This document shows positions 1-8,764 of a stretch of DNA of 64,000 bases, in pieces. The stretch spans positions 62,001 to 126,000 of the forward strand of contig NZ_FPJE01000005.1 in NCBI RefSeq assembly GCF_900119185.1. Direction: 5' to 3'. The position numbers and the translations under genes were made by a program. Each line of letters begins with the position of its first letter. Position 1 is the stretch's first letter. The DNA comes from Sinomicrobium oceani. GTDB taxonomy: Bacteria; Bacteroidota; Bacteroidia; Flavobacteriales; Flavobacteriaceae. Under the pieces are notes generated by a model. That model had not been told where the DNA came from, did no database searches, and saw nothing but the letters and a program-made list of their open reading frames with translations.

Positions 1-1266
1 TTTTCTGATATTTTCACGCAAGCGTTTATATACATTTTCCACGTCGATGATGGCATCATCTACCAACGCTCCTATGGCAATGGCCATACCACCCAAACTC
101 ATTGTATTTATGGTGTAACCCAGCCATTTCAAAATAATGATGGATACCAATAATGAAATAGGGATTGCCAGCAAGGAAATAACGGTAGTTCTCCAGTTCA
201 TTAAAAAGATGAACAGGATAATCATTACAAAAAACGCACCTTCTAAAAGAGTCATATTTAGATTACTAATAGAAGCATCTATGAAATCAGATTGCCTGAA
301 AATTTGACTTTTGATGTTGACCCCTTTTGGCAATGTGGATTCTAAATCAGCAATCGCTTCATCCAGTCGGTCTGTCAACTCCAATGTATTCACATCGGGT
401 TGTTTTGAAATAGTCAGAATCACAGCGGGATTTGCGTTTAATGAACCATCGCCAATTTTATCAGCTGCACCAATCTGTACGGTTGCAACGTCTTTAATCT
501 TGATAGTTTGACCATTCACTTCCCTAAGTACTGCTTCCTGCAAGTCTTCCAGCGCATAGGCTCTACCGCTTCCCTTAATGATGTACTGATTGCCATATTG
601 ATTGATGACACCACCGGGCGCATTTTGATTTGCTTCCTTAACGTGTTCTACCAATTCCGATAGGCTCACGCCGTAATACTTCATCTTTTCGGGATTGGCA
701 AATACTTGGTATTGCTTGTAATCGCCGCCAATGACCACCACATTCGCAATACCGCCAATGGCTTTTATGCGAGGTCTGATGGTCCAGTCGGACAAGGTTC
801 GCAATTCCATTGGCGAAAGACTATCCGATGTCACGCCCAAGAGCATTATTTCGCCCATAATGGAAGATATAGGTGCCATTGTAGGCGCACCGATTCCTTC
901 GGGTAGGTTCTCTCGTACCATTGGGATGCGTTCGCTTACAATTTGGCGTGCACGGTAAATATCGGTTCCCCATTCAAATTCTACCCAAACAATGGAAATA
1001 CCTGCTGCCGATGACGAACGGATTCGTCTCACGTTGGGCGAACCGTTCAAGGCAGTTTCCAATTGATAGGTTACTAATTTTTCGACTTCTTCAGATTCCA
1101 TTCCGTGCGCTTCGGTAAGAATGGTTACCGTAGGTGCCGTTAGGTCTGGGAATACATCCACGTTCATCGTACGGGCATAATAGATGCCCAACACGCTCAA
1201 TGCAACCGCTCCCAATAGAATGAGCAATCTGTTTTGAAGTGAAATTGATAATATTTTATTTAACAT
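1..1266 (-). CDS. cusA: CusA/CzcA-family heavy-metal RND efflux pump, N-terminal 422 residues (cut by window edge)
   Basis: Inner-membrane RND subunit that drives metal export by proton antiport in a tripartite complex with the adaptor and TolC protein encoded just upstream. The reading frame is open from the ATG at 1266 to the window edge. It begins MLNKILSISLQNRLL, with TM1 at about residues 10-30, followed by the porter segment with the family motifs VDVFPDLTAP and SSAAGISIVWVEF. The TM4 signature at about residues 396-410 reads AIGALVDDAIIDVEN. This resembles the form I recall for Cu+/Ag+ pumps (HME4 type) and differs from the DFG form of the second pump at 10-14 kb. The start lies 12 nt downstream of the adaptor stop codon, consistent with one transcript. 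Family assignment is firm; the metal is inferred. Confidence 0.93.
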   Translation of the reverse strand, partial: MLNKILSISLQNRLLILLGAVALSVLGIYYARTMNVDVFPDLTAPTVTILTEAHGMESEEVEKLVTYQLETALNGSPNVRRIRSSSAAGISIVWVEFEWGTDIYRARQIVSERIPMVRENLPEGIGAPTMAPISSIMGEIMLLGVTSDSLSPMELRTLSDWTIRPRIKAIGGIANVVVIGGDYKQYQVFANPEKMKYYGVSLSELVEHVKEANQNAPGGVINQYGNQYIIKGSGRAYALEDLQEAVLREVNGQTIKIKDVATVQIGAADKIGDGSLNANPAVILTISKQPDVNTLELTDRLDEAIADLESTLPKGVNIKSQIFRQSDFIDASISNLNMTLLEGAFFVMIILFIFLMNWRTTVISLLAIPISLLVSIIILKWLGYTINTMSLGGMAIAIGALVDDAIIDVENVYKRLRENIRK

Positions 1267-1278
1267 TTCTCTTCGTTT

Positions 1279-2781
1279 TTAATGTTCGTGACCGTGTGCC
1301 GGTGTAGAACCGGACATTGAAGCCATTTTAACTTGATACGCTCCCGTTGTCACGACCACTTCGCCCACTTGCAGACCTTCCAGTATCTCTACATTTTCGC
1401 CATTGCGTTTTCCAATCTTTACAGGTCGTCTTTCAAAACTTTCGCCCGAAAGCTGAACGATAACGGAATAGCTGCCATAGTCCTCCAAAAGAGCATTCAC
1501 GGGAATCATTGTGTTTTGGGTAGCATTTCCCATCGCAATCTGTACGGGCGTTAAGCTACCTTCTGGCATTTCGACCTCTGCGTTTACTTGTGCGAAAACA
1601 GAAATCAATGGGTTTTCACGTTCTACGTCTTTACCAATAGAAAGGATTTTGCCCTCTGCATCGGTTACGTCCTTCCATTGGCCGTCATTATCCTGATACC
1701 AAATGCCCTGTGCATTGTCCATCGTAAGTCCGTAGTCGGGTGCCAATTGGGTTTTTAAAACCTTGGATTGATGTGTTCCAACGCTTACCAGCGCAACGCC
1801 TTGTGCTACATAATCGCCATTTGAAACGGTTATGGATTTGATAAACCCATCAAAAGGGGCGCGGATTTGTTTGCTTCCGCCCGAAACACCGGATACCAAG
1901 GATTGATAGTTAGCTCTGGCTATCTCAAAACTGCTTTCCACTTTCTCAAATTCAGATTTTGGGACAATTTTAGACTCGTATAGCTCTTTCTTCCGTTCAT
2001 ATTCCGATTTGGCTTGTTGGAATTTCGCTTTCGCGGAAGCGATATCCGTACTCAAATTGTTCGAAGCTAAACCTTGACTGTTCAAGCTCATTAACAGCTG
2101 GCCTTGTTTTACCGCTGTACCTTCTGTAAGGTTATCCATTTTAAAATCCACCACACCATTGGATTTTGCCGCCAAGGACTTTGTTGAACCTGGCGATGGC
2201 ATCCAAACACCTGATGTGTTGATGACATCGTAGATTTTACCAGAAACAACAGGTGCGGTCTGAAAATCGATTTTCCAAGCCTGCTCCTTTAAGAACGAAA
2301 TACTTCCATCGTCTTCTTCCATACCTAAAGCTTTTATGGCTTCATCCGTAGTGGCATATACCATTACATCATCAATGGAAATTTTATCCGAATACTCTGG
2401 TGTCGTCAATTCAAAAACCAATTGATAGTTCCCAGCTTCTTTCGGTTGTATGGCAGGCGAAAAAATACCTGGTGATGACGGTACATCTACCGTATTTCTG
2501 ATTCCTTTACCATCTTTTATCAATCTTACCGTTACAGAACCTTCCCGAACGGGTTGGTGTTTATCCAAAACCGTAAAGTGGGCTGCGAATTTGCTGCCGT
2601 TGCCCACTATAAGCGCAGGAAACTCAACAAAGAGTTCTGTTTTATCCGTCCAGATAGTATGGCTCAATCGTGTAATTTCTTCGCCCACGTGACTACCATC
2701 TGCATTATGTGCGTGTGCATCTTCTGCCTTGTTATTACAGGACATTGCCAAAAAGGCGAGCACAATTATTATATATTTCAT
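1279..2781 (-). CDS. cusB: RND efflux periplasmic adaptor lipoprotein (CusB-like)
   Basis: Membrane-fusion protein of 500 aa expected to bridge the RND pump at 1-1266 and the TolC protein at 3111-4295. It has a lipoprotein signal (MKYIIIVLAFLAMSC, lipidated Cys15), then a short His-rich tail with HAHNADGSH at about residues 23-31. A beta-rich N-terminal extension (about 40-160) is typical of Bacteroidetes CusB-like adaptors. A coiled-coil hairpin follows (about 240-290), then a lipoyl-like half with APFDGFIKSI and a C-terminal beta-barrel with MIPVNALLE. The protein ends in a second His motif, AHGHEH. The His tails probably bind or buffer metal in the periplasm, which is inference. Spacing to both neighbours is 12-20 nt. 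Confidence 0.93.
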   Translation of the reverse strand: MKYIIIVLAFLAMSCNNKAEDAHAHNADGSHVGEEITRLSHTIWTDKTELFVEFPALIVGNGSKFAAHFTVLDKHQPVREGSVTVRLIKDGKGIRNTVDVPSSPGIFSPAIQPKEAGNYQLVFELTTPEYSDKISIDDVMVYATTDEAIKALGMEEDDGSISFLKEQAWKIDFQTAPVVSGKIYDVINTSGVWMPSPGSTKSLAAKSNGVVDFKMDNLTEGTAVKQGQLLMSLNSQGLASNNLSTDIASAKAKFQQAKSEYERKKELYESKIVPKSEFEKVESSFEIARANYQSLVSGVSGGSKQIRAPFDGFIKSITVSNGDYVAQGVALVSVGTHQSKVLKTQLAPDYGLTMDNAQGIWYQDNDGQWKDVTDAEGKILSIGKDVERENPLISVFAQVNAEVEMPEGSLTPVQIAMGNATQNTMIPVNALLEDYGSYSVIVQLSGESFERRPVKIGKRNGENVEILEGLQVGEVVVTTGAYQVKMASMSGSTPAHGHEH

Positions 2782-2801
2782 CTTCTGAATGTATTTGATT
2801 T

Positions 2802-3092
2802 TTAATGGTCGTTGTGTTCAGAACCATCATCGTGTTTGTGGGTATCAGAACCGTCATCTAAATGGTTACCGTCCGAATCGTGGTCGTGACCGTGGTCATT
2901 TGTCTTCATTTCCATAGAATCTTTTCCTACTTCAAATTCTTCTTGTTCTATGTCTTCCTCGTGCATATGGCTTCCGTCTTCATTATGTTCGTGACCGTGG
3001 TCATCTGTACTCTCTTTTTTTGTTTCCCTGCAAGAGCTTACCAAAAATGTTGATGCGATTGCTATTGCAAATATTATTTTTGAAATTTTCAT
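2802..3092 (-). CDS. Small His/Asp-rich lipoprotein, putative periplasmic metal-binding protein
   Basis: A 96-aa protein with a lipoprotein signal ending LVSSC (Cys21). The mature part is almost entirely His, Asp, Glu, Gly and Asn, with repeats such as HGHEHNEDGSHMHEE and HGHDHDSDGNHLDD. No folded domain is recognisable. The motif H-x-H-(N)-x-D-G-S-H is shared with the N-terminus of the CusB-like adaptor encoded 20 nt downstream, so the gene may have arisen from, or be co-selected with, that tail. Its position between tolC and cusB suggests a periplasmic metal sponge or chaperone feeding the pump. This role is inferred from composition and context only. Confidence 0.8.
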   Translation of the reverse strand: MKISKIIFAIAIASTFLVSSCRETKKESTDDHGHEHNEDGSHMHEEDIEQEEFEVGKDSMEMKTNDHGHDHDSDGNHLDDGSDTHKHDDGSEHNDH

Positions 3093-3110
3093 AATCTTTG
3101 TTTTAAAGGT

Positions 3111-4295
3111 TTATAATGTATGTTTTAATAATTGTGCCTGAAGTAATTGTATTTCTTTTTCCATCTGCAACATTCTGTCAGATGCATTGCGGTAAAACTG
3201 AAGCTCTACATAGTAATCCATAAACGAATATTCGCCCAACATATAGGCCTTAAAGAGCAGTTGTTCGCTGTTTAAGTTGCCCATTGTGGTTAGATACTCA
3301 TTGTATTTTTCGAGCATCAATTCGTATCGATTGTATGTTTCCTGAAATTGGGCATACAGCGAAGCGGTAATGACTTGAGTATTCGATTGCTGATATTCAT
3401 AATCGGCCTCGGCCGCTTTTACATTGTTCTTGCTGTTCCACAACGGAATGGAAAGACCACCGTAAAAACCCGAAAAATTACTGCCGCTAACGCCCTGGTA
3501 ATTGTAACCAAGTGCCATATTGGGCAACACCTTGTTTTTTTCAAGTTTTACTTTTTGAAGCGAAGCCGTTTCAGCTGCCTTTAAACCTTGTAACGAAGGG
3601 TCGCTGGCTAATCTTTCTTGCCAAAGCGTTTCGACCGAAGCAACCTCGATAGGTAAATCGATAACTTCTGTAAAACCATCAATGGAATTACCGCCGTTCA
3701 ATGTTCTGAGGTTGGACAGTACAATTTGGATTTCGCTTTCAATCTGTTGAACAACGAATTGCTCTTGAATCCAAGCGATTTTCGCCTTGTTCAAATCCAA
3801 AATCCCGACTTGTTCCTTATCATACAGCTCTTGAACCTGGTCGAAAACCTGTTTGCTCTGGGTTCGCCTTTCGGATTCAATAGCTTTCTGCTTTCGAAGG
3901 AAAGCGAGTTCAATCAATACCGATTTTGCTTCCAATAAAACTTCCTGCCGCTTTTTGGCATAGGACGTTTGCAGTTGTATCGCCTTTAAGTCGTTCCATT
4001 TACTGCGTGAACCGTAAACCGTCGGAAATTCGAAGGATTGCGATATTTCATATTCGGTGTAATTTCCCGATACGTTATCGCCAAAGGGCAAATAATAGCC
4101 TGAAAGCTGTGGGTCGGGTAAATTATTGGTGCTCTTGTTTTCGAGCTGTTGGCTTTCAATGAAAGATTGATAGCCTTTTAACTCAGTATTGTTCTGTTCT
4201 ATTACGTTTAGCAGTTCCCCAATGTTTTTATCCTGTGAGAAACCATTAACGAAGAACAGGCATCCGCAAATCGCGGATACGATGTATTTATTCAT
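3111..4295 (-). CDS. TolC-family outer-membrane efflux protein (CusC-like)
   Basis: A 394-aa protein with a Sec signal (MNKYIVSAICGCLFFVNGFSQ) and the two-repeat alpha-helical layout of outer membrane efflux proteins. Long heptad-rich helices at about residues 95-170 and 290-394 flank beta-strand segments such as GLSIPLWNSKNNV. It should form the outer-membrane channel for the CusA/CusB pair encoded downstream on the same transcript. It is separate from the TolC domain fused to the second pump (10001-14422), so each pump has its own channel. Length is normal for the short Bacteroidetes type. Spacing to the small His-rich lipoprotein is 18 nt. Confidence 0.9.
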   Translation of the reverse strand: MNKYIVSAICGCLFFVNGFSQDKNIGELLNVIEQNNTELKGYQSFIESQQLENKSTNNLPDPQLSGYYLPFGDNVSGNYTEYEISQSFEFPTVYGSRSKWNDLKAIQLQTSYAKKRQEVLLEAKSVLIELAFLRKQKAIESERRTQSKQVFDQVQELYDKEQVGILDLNKAKIAWIQEQFVVQQIESEIQIVLSNLRTLNGGNSIDGFTEVIDLPIEVASVETLWQERLASDPSLQGLKAAETASLQKVKLEKNKVLPNMALGYNYQGVSGSNFSGFYGGLSIPLWNSKNNVKAAEADYEYQQSNTQVITASLYAQFQETYNRYELMLEKYNEYLTTMGNLNSEQLLFKAYMLGEYSFMDYYVELQFYRNASDRMLQMEKEIQLLQAQLLKHTL

Positions 4296-4330
4296 TGTTT
4301 GAAGTTTTAGGTTTAATCTTAAAGTATAAG

Positions 4331-4360
4331 AGGATTCCTGCCGTAGCGGTAGGTATTCCT
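4331..4360 (-). terminator. Imperfect hairpin between the His-rich membrane protein and tolC
   Basis: AGGATTCCTGCCG and CGGTAGGTATTCCT form an imperfect inverted repeat around a short loop in the 71-nt gap between two co-directional operon genes. It is not followed by a T-run in the minus direction, so it is more likely an mRNA-processing or attenuation hairpin than a strong terminator. Confidence 0.35.
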
Positions 4361-4366
4361 AAACGA

Positions 4367-4807
4367 TTAACCTAAAGATGGTGGGCCCCGTAAATCGAGG
4401 GATGAGAGGTAAGGATTAAAATGCCTATTGGGCGGATGATAAATTGGCGGTTTATCGTTTTGCCTATTATCAACGACATAAAATTCTTGAAAATCAGAAG
4501 TAAGTTTTACGACATTGTCATCTACGATAGTTTGCCGCTCAACAGTATTCCTTTTAAGTACAACAATATCGCTGGAAACCGTTGAATGAACGTGCATATC
4601 CATAAAAAATCCAAAGAAACCGTATGGTGATTCTTTCTTTTCGTGAGAACTGTCATCGTGATGATGATGTTCGCCAGTATGGGCAATATCTGAATGGGAA
4701 TGCGTTTCCTCGTGCTGATGATGCAAATGTGGAAAAGCCTGATGCAACATCAATAGGCTAAACAAGCCTAAAAAGAAAAATGCCGCTATTTTATTTGGTT
4801 TTTGCAT
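4367..4807 (-). CDS. His-rich exported/membrane-anchored protein of unknown function
   Basis: A 146-aa product read from MQKPNKIAAFFFLGLF; a start three codons upstream is also possible. One hydrophobic N-terminal segment (signal peptide or anchor) is followed by an extremely His-rich stretch (HLHHQHEETHSHSDI, then GEHHHHDDSSH) at about residues 27-55. The C-terminal half has little His and ends LRGPPSLG. I do not recognise a named family with certainty; similar small His-rich proteins accompany CusA/CzcA operons in Bacteroidetes. Metal binding in the periplasm is a reasonable inference. It lies between the P-type ATPase and the TolC gene on the same strand. Confidence 0.7.
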   Translation of the reverse strand: MQKPNKIAAFFFLGLFSLLMLHQAFPHLHHQHEETHSHSDIAHTGEHHHHDDSSHEKKESPYGFFGFFMDMHVHSTVSSDIVVLKRNTVERQTIVDDNVVKLTSDFQEFYVVDNRQNDKPPIYHPPNRHFNPYLSSLDLRGPPSLG

Positions 4808-4884
4808 CAAATACAAAACTAATGAAATTTGAGTATATTTTTAGAGTTTTAAGACTTGAAATCAAAATATAACTTGGACAATAA

Positions 4885-6849
4885 TTAGTTCCACTTCATT
4901 TTCTGCAATCGAACAGCATTGAGAATAGCCAATAAAGCAACACCAACATCAGCAAAAACGGCTTCCCACATCGTGGCTAATCCACCTGCACCGAGAATGA
5001 GGACAATAACCTTTACGCCAAAGGCAAGCCCAATATTCTGCCAGACAATTCTTCGCGTTGAACGACCAATTTTAATCGCTCTTGCAATCTTACTGGGTTG
5101 GTCGGTCTGTATGATAACATCGGCTGTTTCGATGGCGACATCGCTTCCTAAACCACCCATCGCAATACCTACACCACTTGCTGCCAAAACGGGTGCATCG
5201 TTAATACCATCGCCAATAAATGCTACTTTGGTTTCGGGTTGTTTTTTGAGCTCTTCAACTTCATTGAGTTTATCTTCAGGCAACAATCCACCTTTCGCCC
5301 AATCAATATTTAACTCTTTTGCAACTTGCTGTGTAATAGAGTCCTTGTCGCCTGATAGCATTATAATTTTTGAAATTCCGGAATCTCGAATTTGTTTAAT
5401 GGCTTGGTGCGCATCATCCTTTAGTTCATCTGCAATGGTTACATAACCTGCAAAATTTCCATCAATGGATACCATTACGATGGATTCTACAATACCATCT
5501 GTTTCCGAGGGGACTTCTATGCCATTTGAGGTCATCAAAGCTTTATTACCTACCAATACCGTTTTACCATTGACCGTTCCTTTTAAACCTTTTCCTGCAA
5601 CTTCTGAAACATCGGTCGCCTCGTAATCCGAACCGTCTGCTTTGTATTCGAGAATCGCTTTTGCAATAGGATGGGTAGATTGCTCTTCCATTGCCATCAG
5701 GTATTTCATAAATTCGGCTTCCTCAAATGTGATGGAATTGATTTCTTTGATTTTAAAAACCCCTTTGGTAACGGTTCCTGTTTTGTCCATTACGACCGTG
5801 TTTACTTGGGTCATTGCATCTAAAAAGGATGCACCTTTAAAAAGAATACCATTGCGCGATGCCGCACCCAAACCGCCAAAATAGCCGAGAGGAATAGAGA
5901 TGACCAACGCACAAGGACACGAAATCACGAGGAATATCAATGCTCGATAGAGCCAATCCCTAAACACATAATCATCTACAAAAAAGTAAGGTAGAAACGT
6001 CAGTCCGATGGCAAGGAATACAACGATAGGCGTATAAATCCTTGCAAATTTTCTAATGAACAGTTCGGTCTTTGATTTTTTGGCGGTTGCATTCTGCACC
6101 ATATCCAGAATTCGTGCAATGGAACTATCCTTGAATTCCTTGGTCGTCTCGATTTCGATTACGCCATCAAGATTAATGCTTCCGGCAAAAACAGTATTGC
6201 CTTTAGCAATCGTATCAGGTTTGCTTTCGCCTGTCAAGGCAGCAGTATTAAAAGAACCCTTTTCAGAAAGCAGAATACCATCAAGCGGAACTTTTTCGCC
6301 TACACGTACCTGTATCTTTTCGCCAATTTCAACAGTCTCGGGATTTACTGAAACAAAGTCGCCATCACGATAAACCAAAGCTTCATTGGGTCTTACATCG
6401 AGTAAGGCTTTTATATTTCCTTTCGCACGGTTAACGGCCGCATTTTGGAAGAGTTCGCCCACAGCATAAAACAGCATTACGGCAACACCTTCGGGATATT
6501 CGCCAATGGCAAATGCACCTAAAGTGGCTATGGACATTAAGAAGAATTCCGTAAAAAAATCACCATTTTTAATACTTTTCCAGCCTTCTCTTATCACCGG
6601 AAAACCTACAGGGATATAGGCTACCGTGTACCATACTACGCGAATCCATCCTTTGAAGAAAGGAAACGCATCAAAGTAATCAATAGCGATTCCGGCTATC
6701 AACATCACAAAGCTGAAAATAGCCGGTAGATAGGTTCTAAAATTTGAAATTTCTTCAGGGCTGCTATGGTTATGGCCATCGTCGTGACTGTGCTCGCCTT
6801 GTTGTTTTTTTGGTTCTAAGTCACGTAAGTTTATTTTTTTCTTTTTCAT
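4885..6849 (-). CDS. Heavy-metal P1B-type ATPase (Zn/Cd/Pb-type exporter)
   Basis: A 654-aa ATP-driven inner-membrane metal exporter. Visible motifs: TGES (206-209, actuator domain), CPC in the sixth transmembrane helix (311-313), the phosphorylated Asp in DKTGT (355), the HP dipeptide (393-394, STHPIAKAI) and GDGINDAP. The N-terminus has no Cys-x-x-Cys metal-binding (HMA) domain. In its place is a short His tail, HSHDDGHNH, at about residues 20-28. A HMA-like domain is instead fused to the CDF transporter encoded immediately upstream (6883-7680). The CPC motif is shared by several P1B classes; a Zn/Cd preference is inferred from the CadA/ZntA-like sequence and the Zur-like regulator nearby. 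Confidence 0.92.
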   Translation of the reverse strand: MKKKKINLRDLEPKKQQGEHSHDDGHNHSSPEEISNFRTYLPAIFSFVMLIAGIAIDYFDAFPFFKGWIRVVWYTVAYIPVGFPVIREGWKSIKNGDFFTEFFLMSIATLGAFAIGEYPEGVAVMLFYAVGELFQNAAVNRAKGNIKALLDVRPNEALVYRDGDFVSVNPETVEIGEKIQVRVGEKVPLDGILLSEKGSFNTAALTGESKPDTIAKGNTVFAGSINLDGVIEIETTKEFKDSSIARILDMVQNATAKKSKTELFIRKFARIYTPIVVFLAIGLTFLPYFFVDDYVFRDWLYRALIFLVISCPCALVISIPLGYFGGLGAASRNGILFKGASFLDAMTQVNTVVMDKTGTVTKGVFKIKEINSITFEEAEFMKYLMAMEEQSTHPIAKAILEYKADGSDYEATDVSEVAGKGLKGTVNGKTVLVGNKALMTSNGIEVPSETDGIVESIVMVSIDGNFAGYVTIADELKDDAHQAIKQIRDSGISKIIMLSGDKDSITQQVAKELNIDWAKGGLLPEDKLNEVEELKKQPETKVAFIGDGINDAPVLAASGVGIAMGGLGSDVAIETADVIIQTDQPSKIARAIKIGRSTRRIVWQNIGLAFGVKVIVLILGAGGLATMWEAVFADVGVALLAILNAVRLQKMKWN

Positions 6850-6882
6850 ATGTTCTAATCAAGTTTGATATCATTTTAAAAA

Positions 6883-7680
6883 CTACTTCGATAATTTCAA
6901 TATTCTCAATGCACCGCGCATTACAAAAGTGAAAACGATGCCGCCAATCACTAAATCGGGCCATTTACTATTCAGAAAATAAACCAGCACCCCAGCTACT
7001 ATAACACCACCATTAACAATAATATCATTGGATGTAAAAATGGCACTTGCCTGCATATGAGCCTCTTGACTCTTTGCCTTGTTGATGAGCCAGAGCGATA
7101 TCAAATTACCTGCCAATGCGAAAATTGAAACGATAATCATCCATTGAAACAAGGGTGTTTCGGTATTGCTAAAAAACCTTCTCAAGACCTCTGCAAACCC
7201 AAGTGTTGCCAATGCCATCTGAAAGTATCCGCTGTATTTCGCAACCTTCTTTTTTCTTGAAATGGCACCGCCTACCGCAAATAGGCTTAATGCATATACG
7301 ATGGAATCTGCCAGCATATCTAATGAGTCTGCCACAAGACCCATCGAAGAAGAAATCCAACCGGTGGTCATTTCGATAACGAAAAAGCCAAAGTTGATGC
7401 CCAAGACCCACCATAGGATTCTTTTTTGTTTGGATTGGTCTTCCATTACGGGTGGTTCGGCTTCTGTGGATCCTTCTAAGGAATCCCCAAGTTTTAAGCT
7501 GGCTATAGACGTTTTTATCGCCTTGACGTCGTCCACGTGATATACTTCCAATTTTCTGTTTGGAATATCAAAATCCAAGTGTTTTACTTGAGCATAAGAC
7601 TCTAACTTCATCCGAATCATCTGCTCTTCTGAAGGGCAGTCCATTTTAGTTATTATAAAAGTGCTTTTTTTCAAAATCAA
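6883..7680 (-). CDS. Cation transporter: HMA-like domain fused to a CDF-type membrane domain
   Basis: A 265-aa protein with two parts. Residues 1-75 look like a ferredoxin-like heavy-metal-associated domain (ITKMDCPSEEQMIRMKL), with a single Cys and acidic residues in place of the usual Cys-x-x-Cys. Residues 90-265 contain about six hydrophobic segments with CDF-like sequence (SMGLVADSLDMLADSIVY). The second-helix metal site is Asp-rich (DSLDMLAD) rather than the usual His-x-x-x-Asp of zinc CDFs, and the cytoplasmic C-terminal dimer domain is absent. It lies between the Fur-family gene (21 nt) and the P-type ATPase (33 nt). It may hand metal to the HMA-less ATPase or export on its own; both are inference. 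Confidence 0.82.
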   Translation of the reverse strand: MILKKSTFIITKMDCPSEEQMIRMKLESYAQVKHLDFDIPNRKLEVYHVDDVKAIKTSIASLKLGDSLEGSTEAEPPVMEDQSKQKRILWWVLGINFGFFVIEMTTGWISSSMGLVADSLDMLADSIVYALSLFAVGGAISRKKKVAKYSGYFQMALATLGFAEVLRRFFSNTETPLFQWMIIVSIFALAGNLISLWLINKAKSQEAHMQASAIFTSNDIIVNGGVIVAGVLVYFLNSKWPDLVIGGIVFTFVMRGALRILKLSK

Positions 7681-7701
7681 TCTAATTTGTTCGTTTGTTT
7701 A

Positions 7702-8124
7702 TTAAAGTAAATTACTGCTGCATTTTTCGCATATTCCCGTAACCACGAGATTAACATCCTCTGCCAAATATCCATCTGGCAAATTGATATGCGGGATTTT
7801 TTGTTCCGTTAAACAAACTGTTTCGTCACAGTTAGTGCAATGAAAATGTAAATGCAAATCCTGTTCTATTTCACAATTACAGCCTTCTTCACAAAGTGCG
7901 TATTTAGAGATTCCAGTTCCGTCATCTATGTGATGCACCACGTTTTTTTCTTCAAACGTTTTTAGGGTTCGGTACAATGTGGTTCTATCCGCTTTTGCGA
8001 AAGCATTCTCAATATCAGTCAGGGCGATGGCGGCATCCCTATCGGCCATATACTTATAAATCAAGATGCGCATTGCGGTGGGACGCACGTTATGGTCATT
8101 TAATGTTTTTTCAATTTCAGTCAT
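7702..8124 (-). CDS. Fur-family metal-responsive transcriptional repressor (Zur-like)
   Basis: A 140-aa regulator with the Fur fold: a winged helix (about 8-80, with DRTTLYRTLKTFEEKNVVHHI as the recognition region) and a C-terminal dimer/metal domain with HLHFHCTNC and a final CEKC pair, the structural zinc site. The start at 8124 is chosen because its ATGACTGA overlaps the stop of the upstream CDF gene by 8 nt, a sign of translational coupling; the longer frame up to 8172 lies within that gene. It is probably the regulator of the whole efflux operon. A candidate operator is the dyad at 14875-14889. Whether it senses Zn or another metal cannot be read directly. Confidence 0.9.
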   Translation of the reverse strand: MTEIEKTLNDHNVRPTAMRILIYKYMADRDAAIALTDIENAFAKADRTTLYRTLKTFEEKNVVHHIDDGTGISKYALCEEGCNCEIEQDLHLHFHCTNCDETVCLTEQKIPHINLPDGYLAEDVNLVVTGICEKCSSNLL

Positions 8125-8758
8125 TTTGTGCGGTGTTATAATTGATATTTTTAGCTTTATTGTAGGCTTCATAGCCTTCTTTTGCAGCGTACGGAACGAT
8201 AAGTAATGCCGCCACAGGATCTGCCCACCACCAGCCTAACCAGTTGACCAATAGCAATCCTATAAGTACGACCACGGTTTGGTATAAGCAAATAAAGGTG
8301 TCTTTAGCATCAGCCAGCAAGGCTGGACTGTCTAATTTCTTTCCATACTTTCTTTTGAAATAGATCAGGATAGGATTTACAACCAGGGAAACCAATAATA
8401 TAATCAGTCCCATCGTGCTCCAGTTTGCGGTTTCTTTATTTATAAGCTTTGTAATGGAATCGTAGGAAATGAAAATACAGATGAGCGTAAAGGAAACTGC
8501 AATTACGTTTAACGTGATTTTTTGTCTTCGTTTTACTTTTTCTTCATCGATACCTTTAATCTCGCCGTATAGTCGCCAGCCTAATGTTCCCGCACTAACC
8601 ACTTCAATCGTGCTGTCCAATCCCCAACCTATCAGAGCCGAACTATTTGCCGTAAATCCAGCAATAAGCGAGACCGCAACTTCAATAACATCGTAGATGA
8701 CGTTCCAAATCTGTAAGGTTCTTGCTACTTTTAAGTTTTTCTTTCTTTTTTCTTTCAT
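8117..8758 (-). CDS. Cation diffusion facilitator-type transporter (short form)
   Basis: A 213-aa protein that is almost entirely membrane domain, with about six hydrophobic helices and no C-terminal cytoplasmic domain. The second-helix site reads GWGLDSTIEVV and the fifth reads ALLADAKDTFICLYQ, so Asp/Glu replace the His of canonical zinc CDFs. It belongs to the short cation-transporter group often found beside CusA/CzcA pumps. It sits 6 nt downstream of the czcB-like adaptor and overlaps the Fur gene by 8 nt, so all three are co-translated. Proton-coupled export of a divalent metal is expected from the family; the substrate is unknown. Confidence 0.87.
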   Translation of the reverse strand: MKEKRKKNLKVARTLQIWNVIYDVIEVAVSLIAGFTANSSALIGWGLDSTIEVVSAGTLGWRLYGEIKGIDEEKVKRRQKITLNVIAVSFTLICIFISYDSITKLINKETANWSTMGLIILLVSLVVNPILIYFKRKYGKKLDSPALLADAKDTFICLYQTVVVLIGLLLVNWLGWWWADPVAALLIVPYAAKEGYEAYNKAKNINYNTAQND

Positions 8759-8764
8759 TCCATT

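Noticed and set aside
2802-3092. CRISPR-like or tandem DNA repeat in the His-rich lipoprotein gene
   Set aside because: The repetition is at protein level (His/Asp codons) without regular unit length or spacers.
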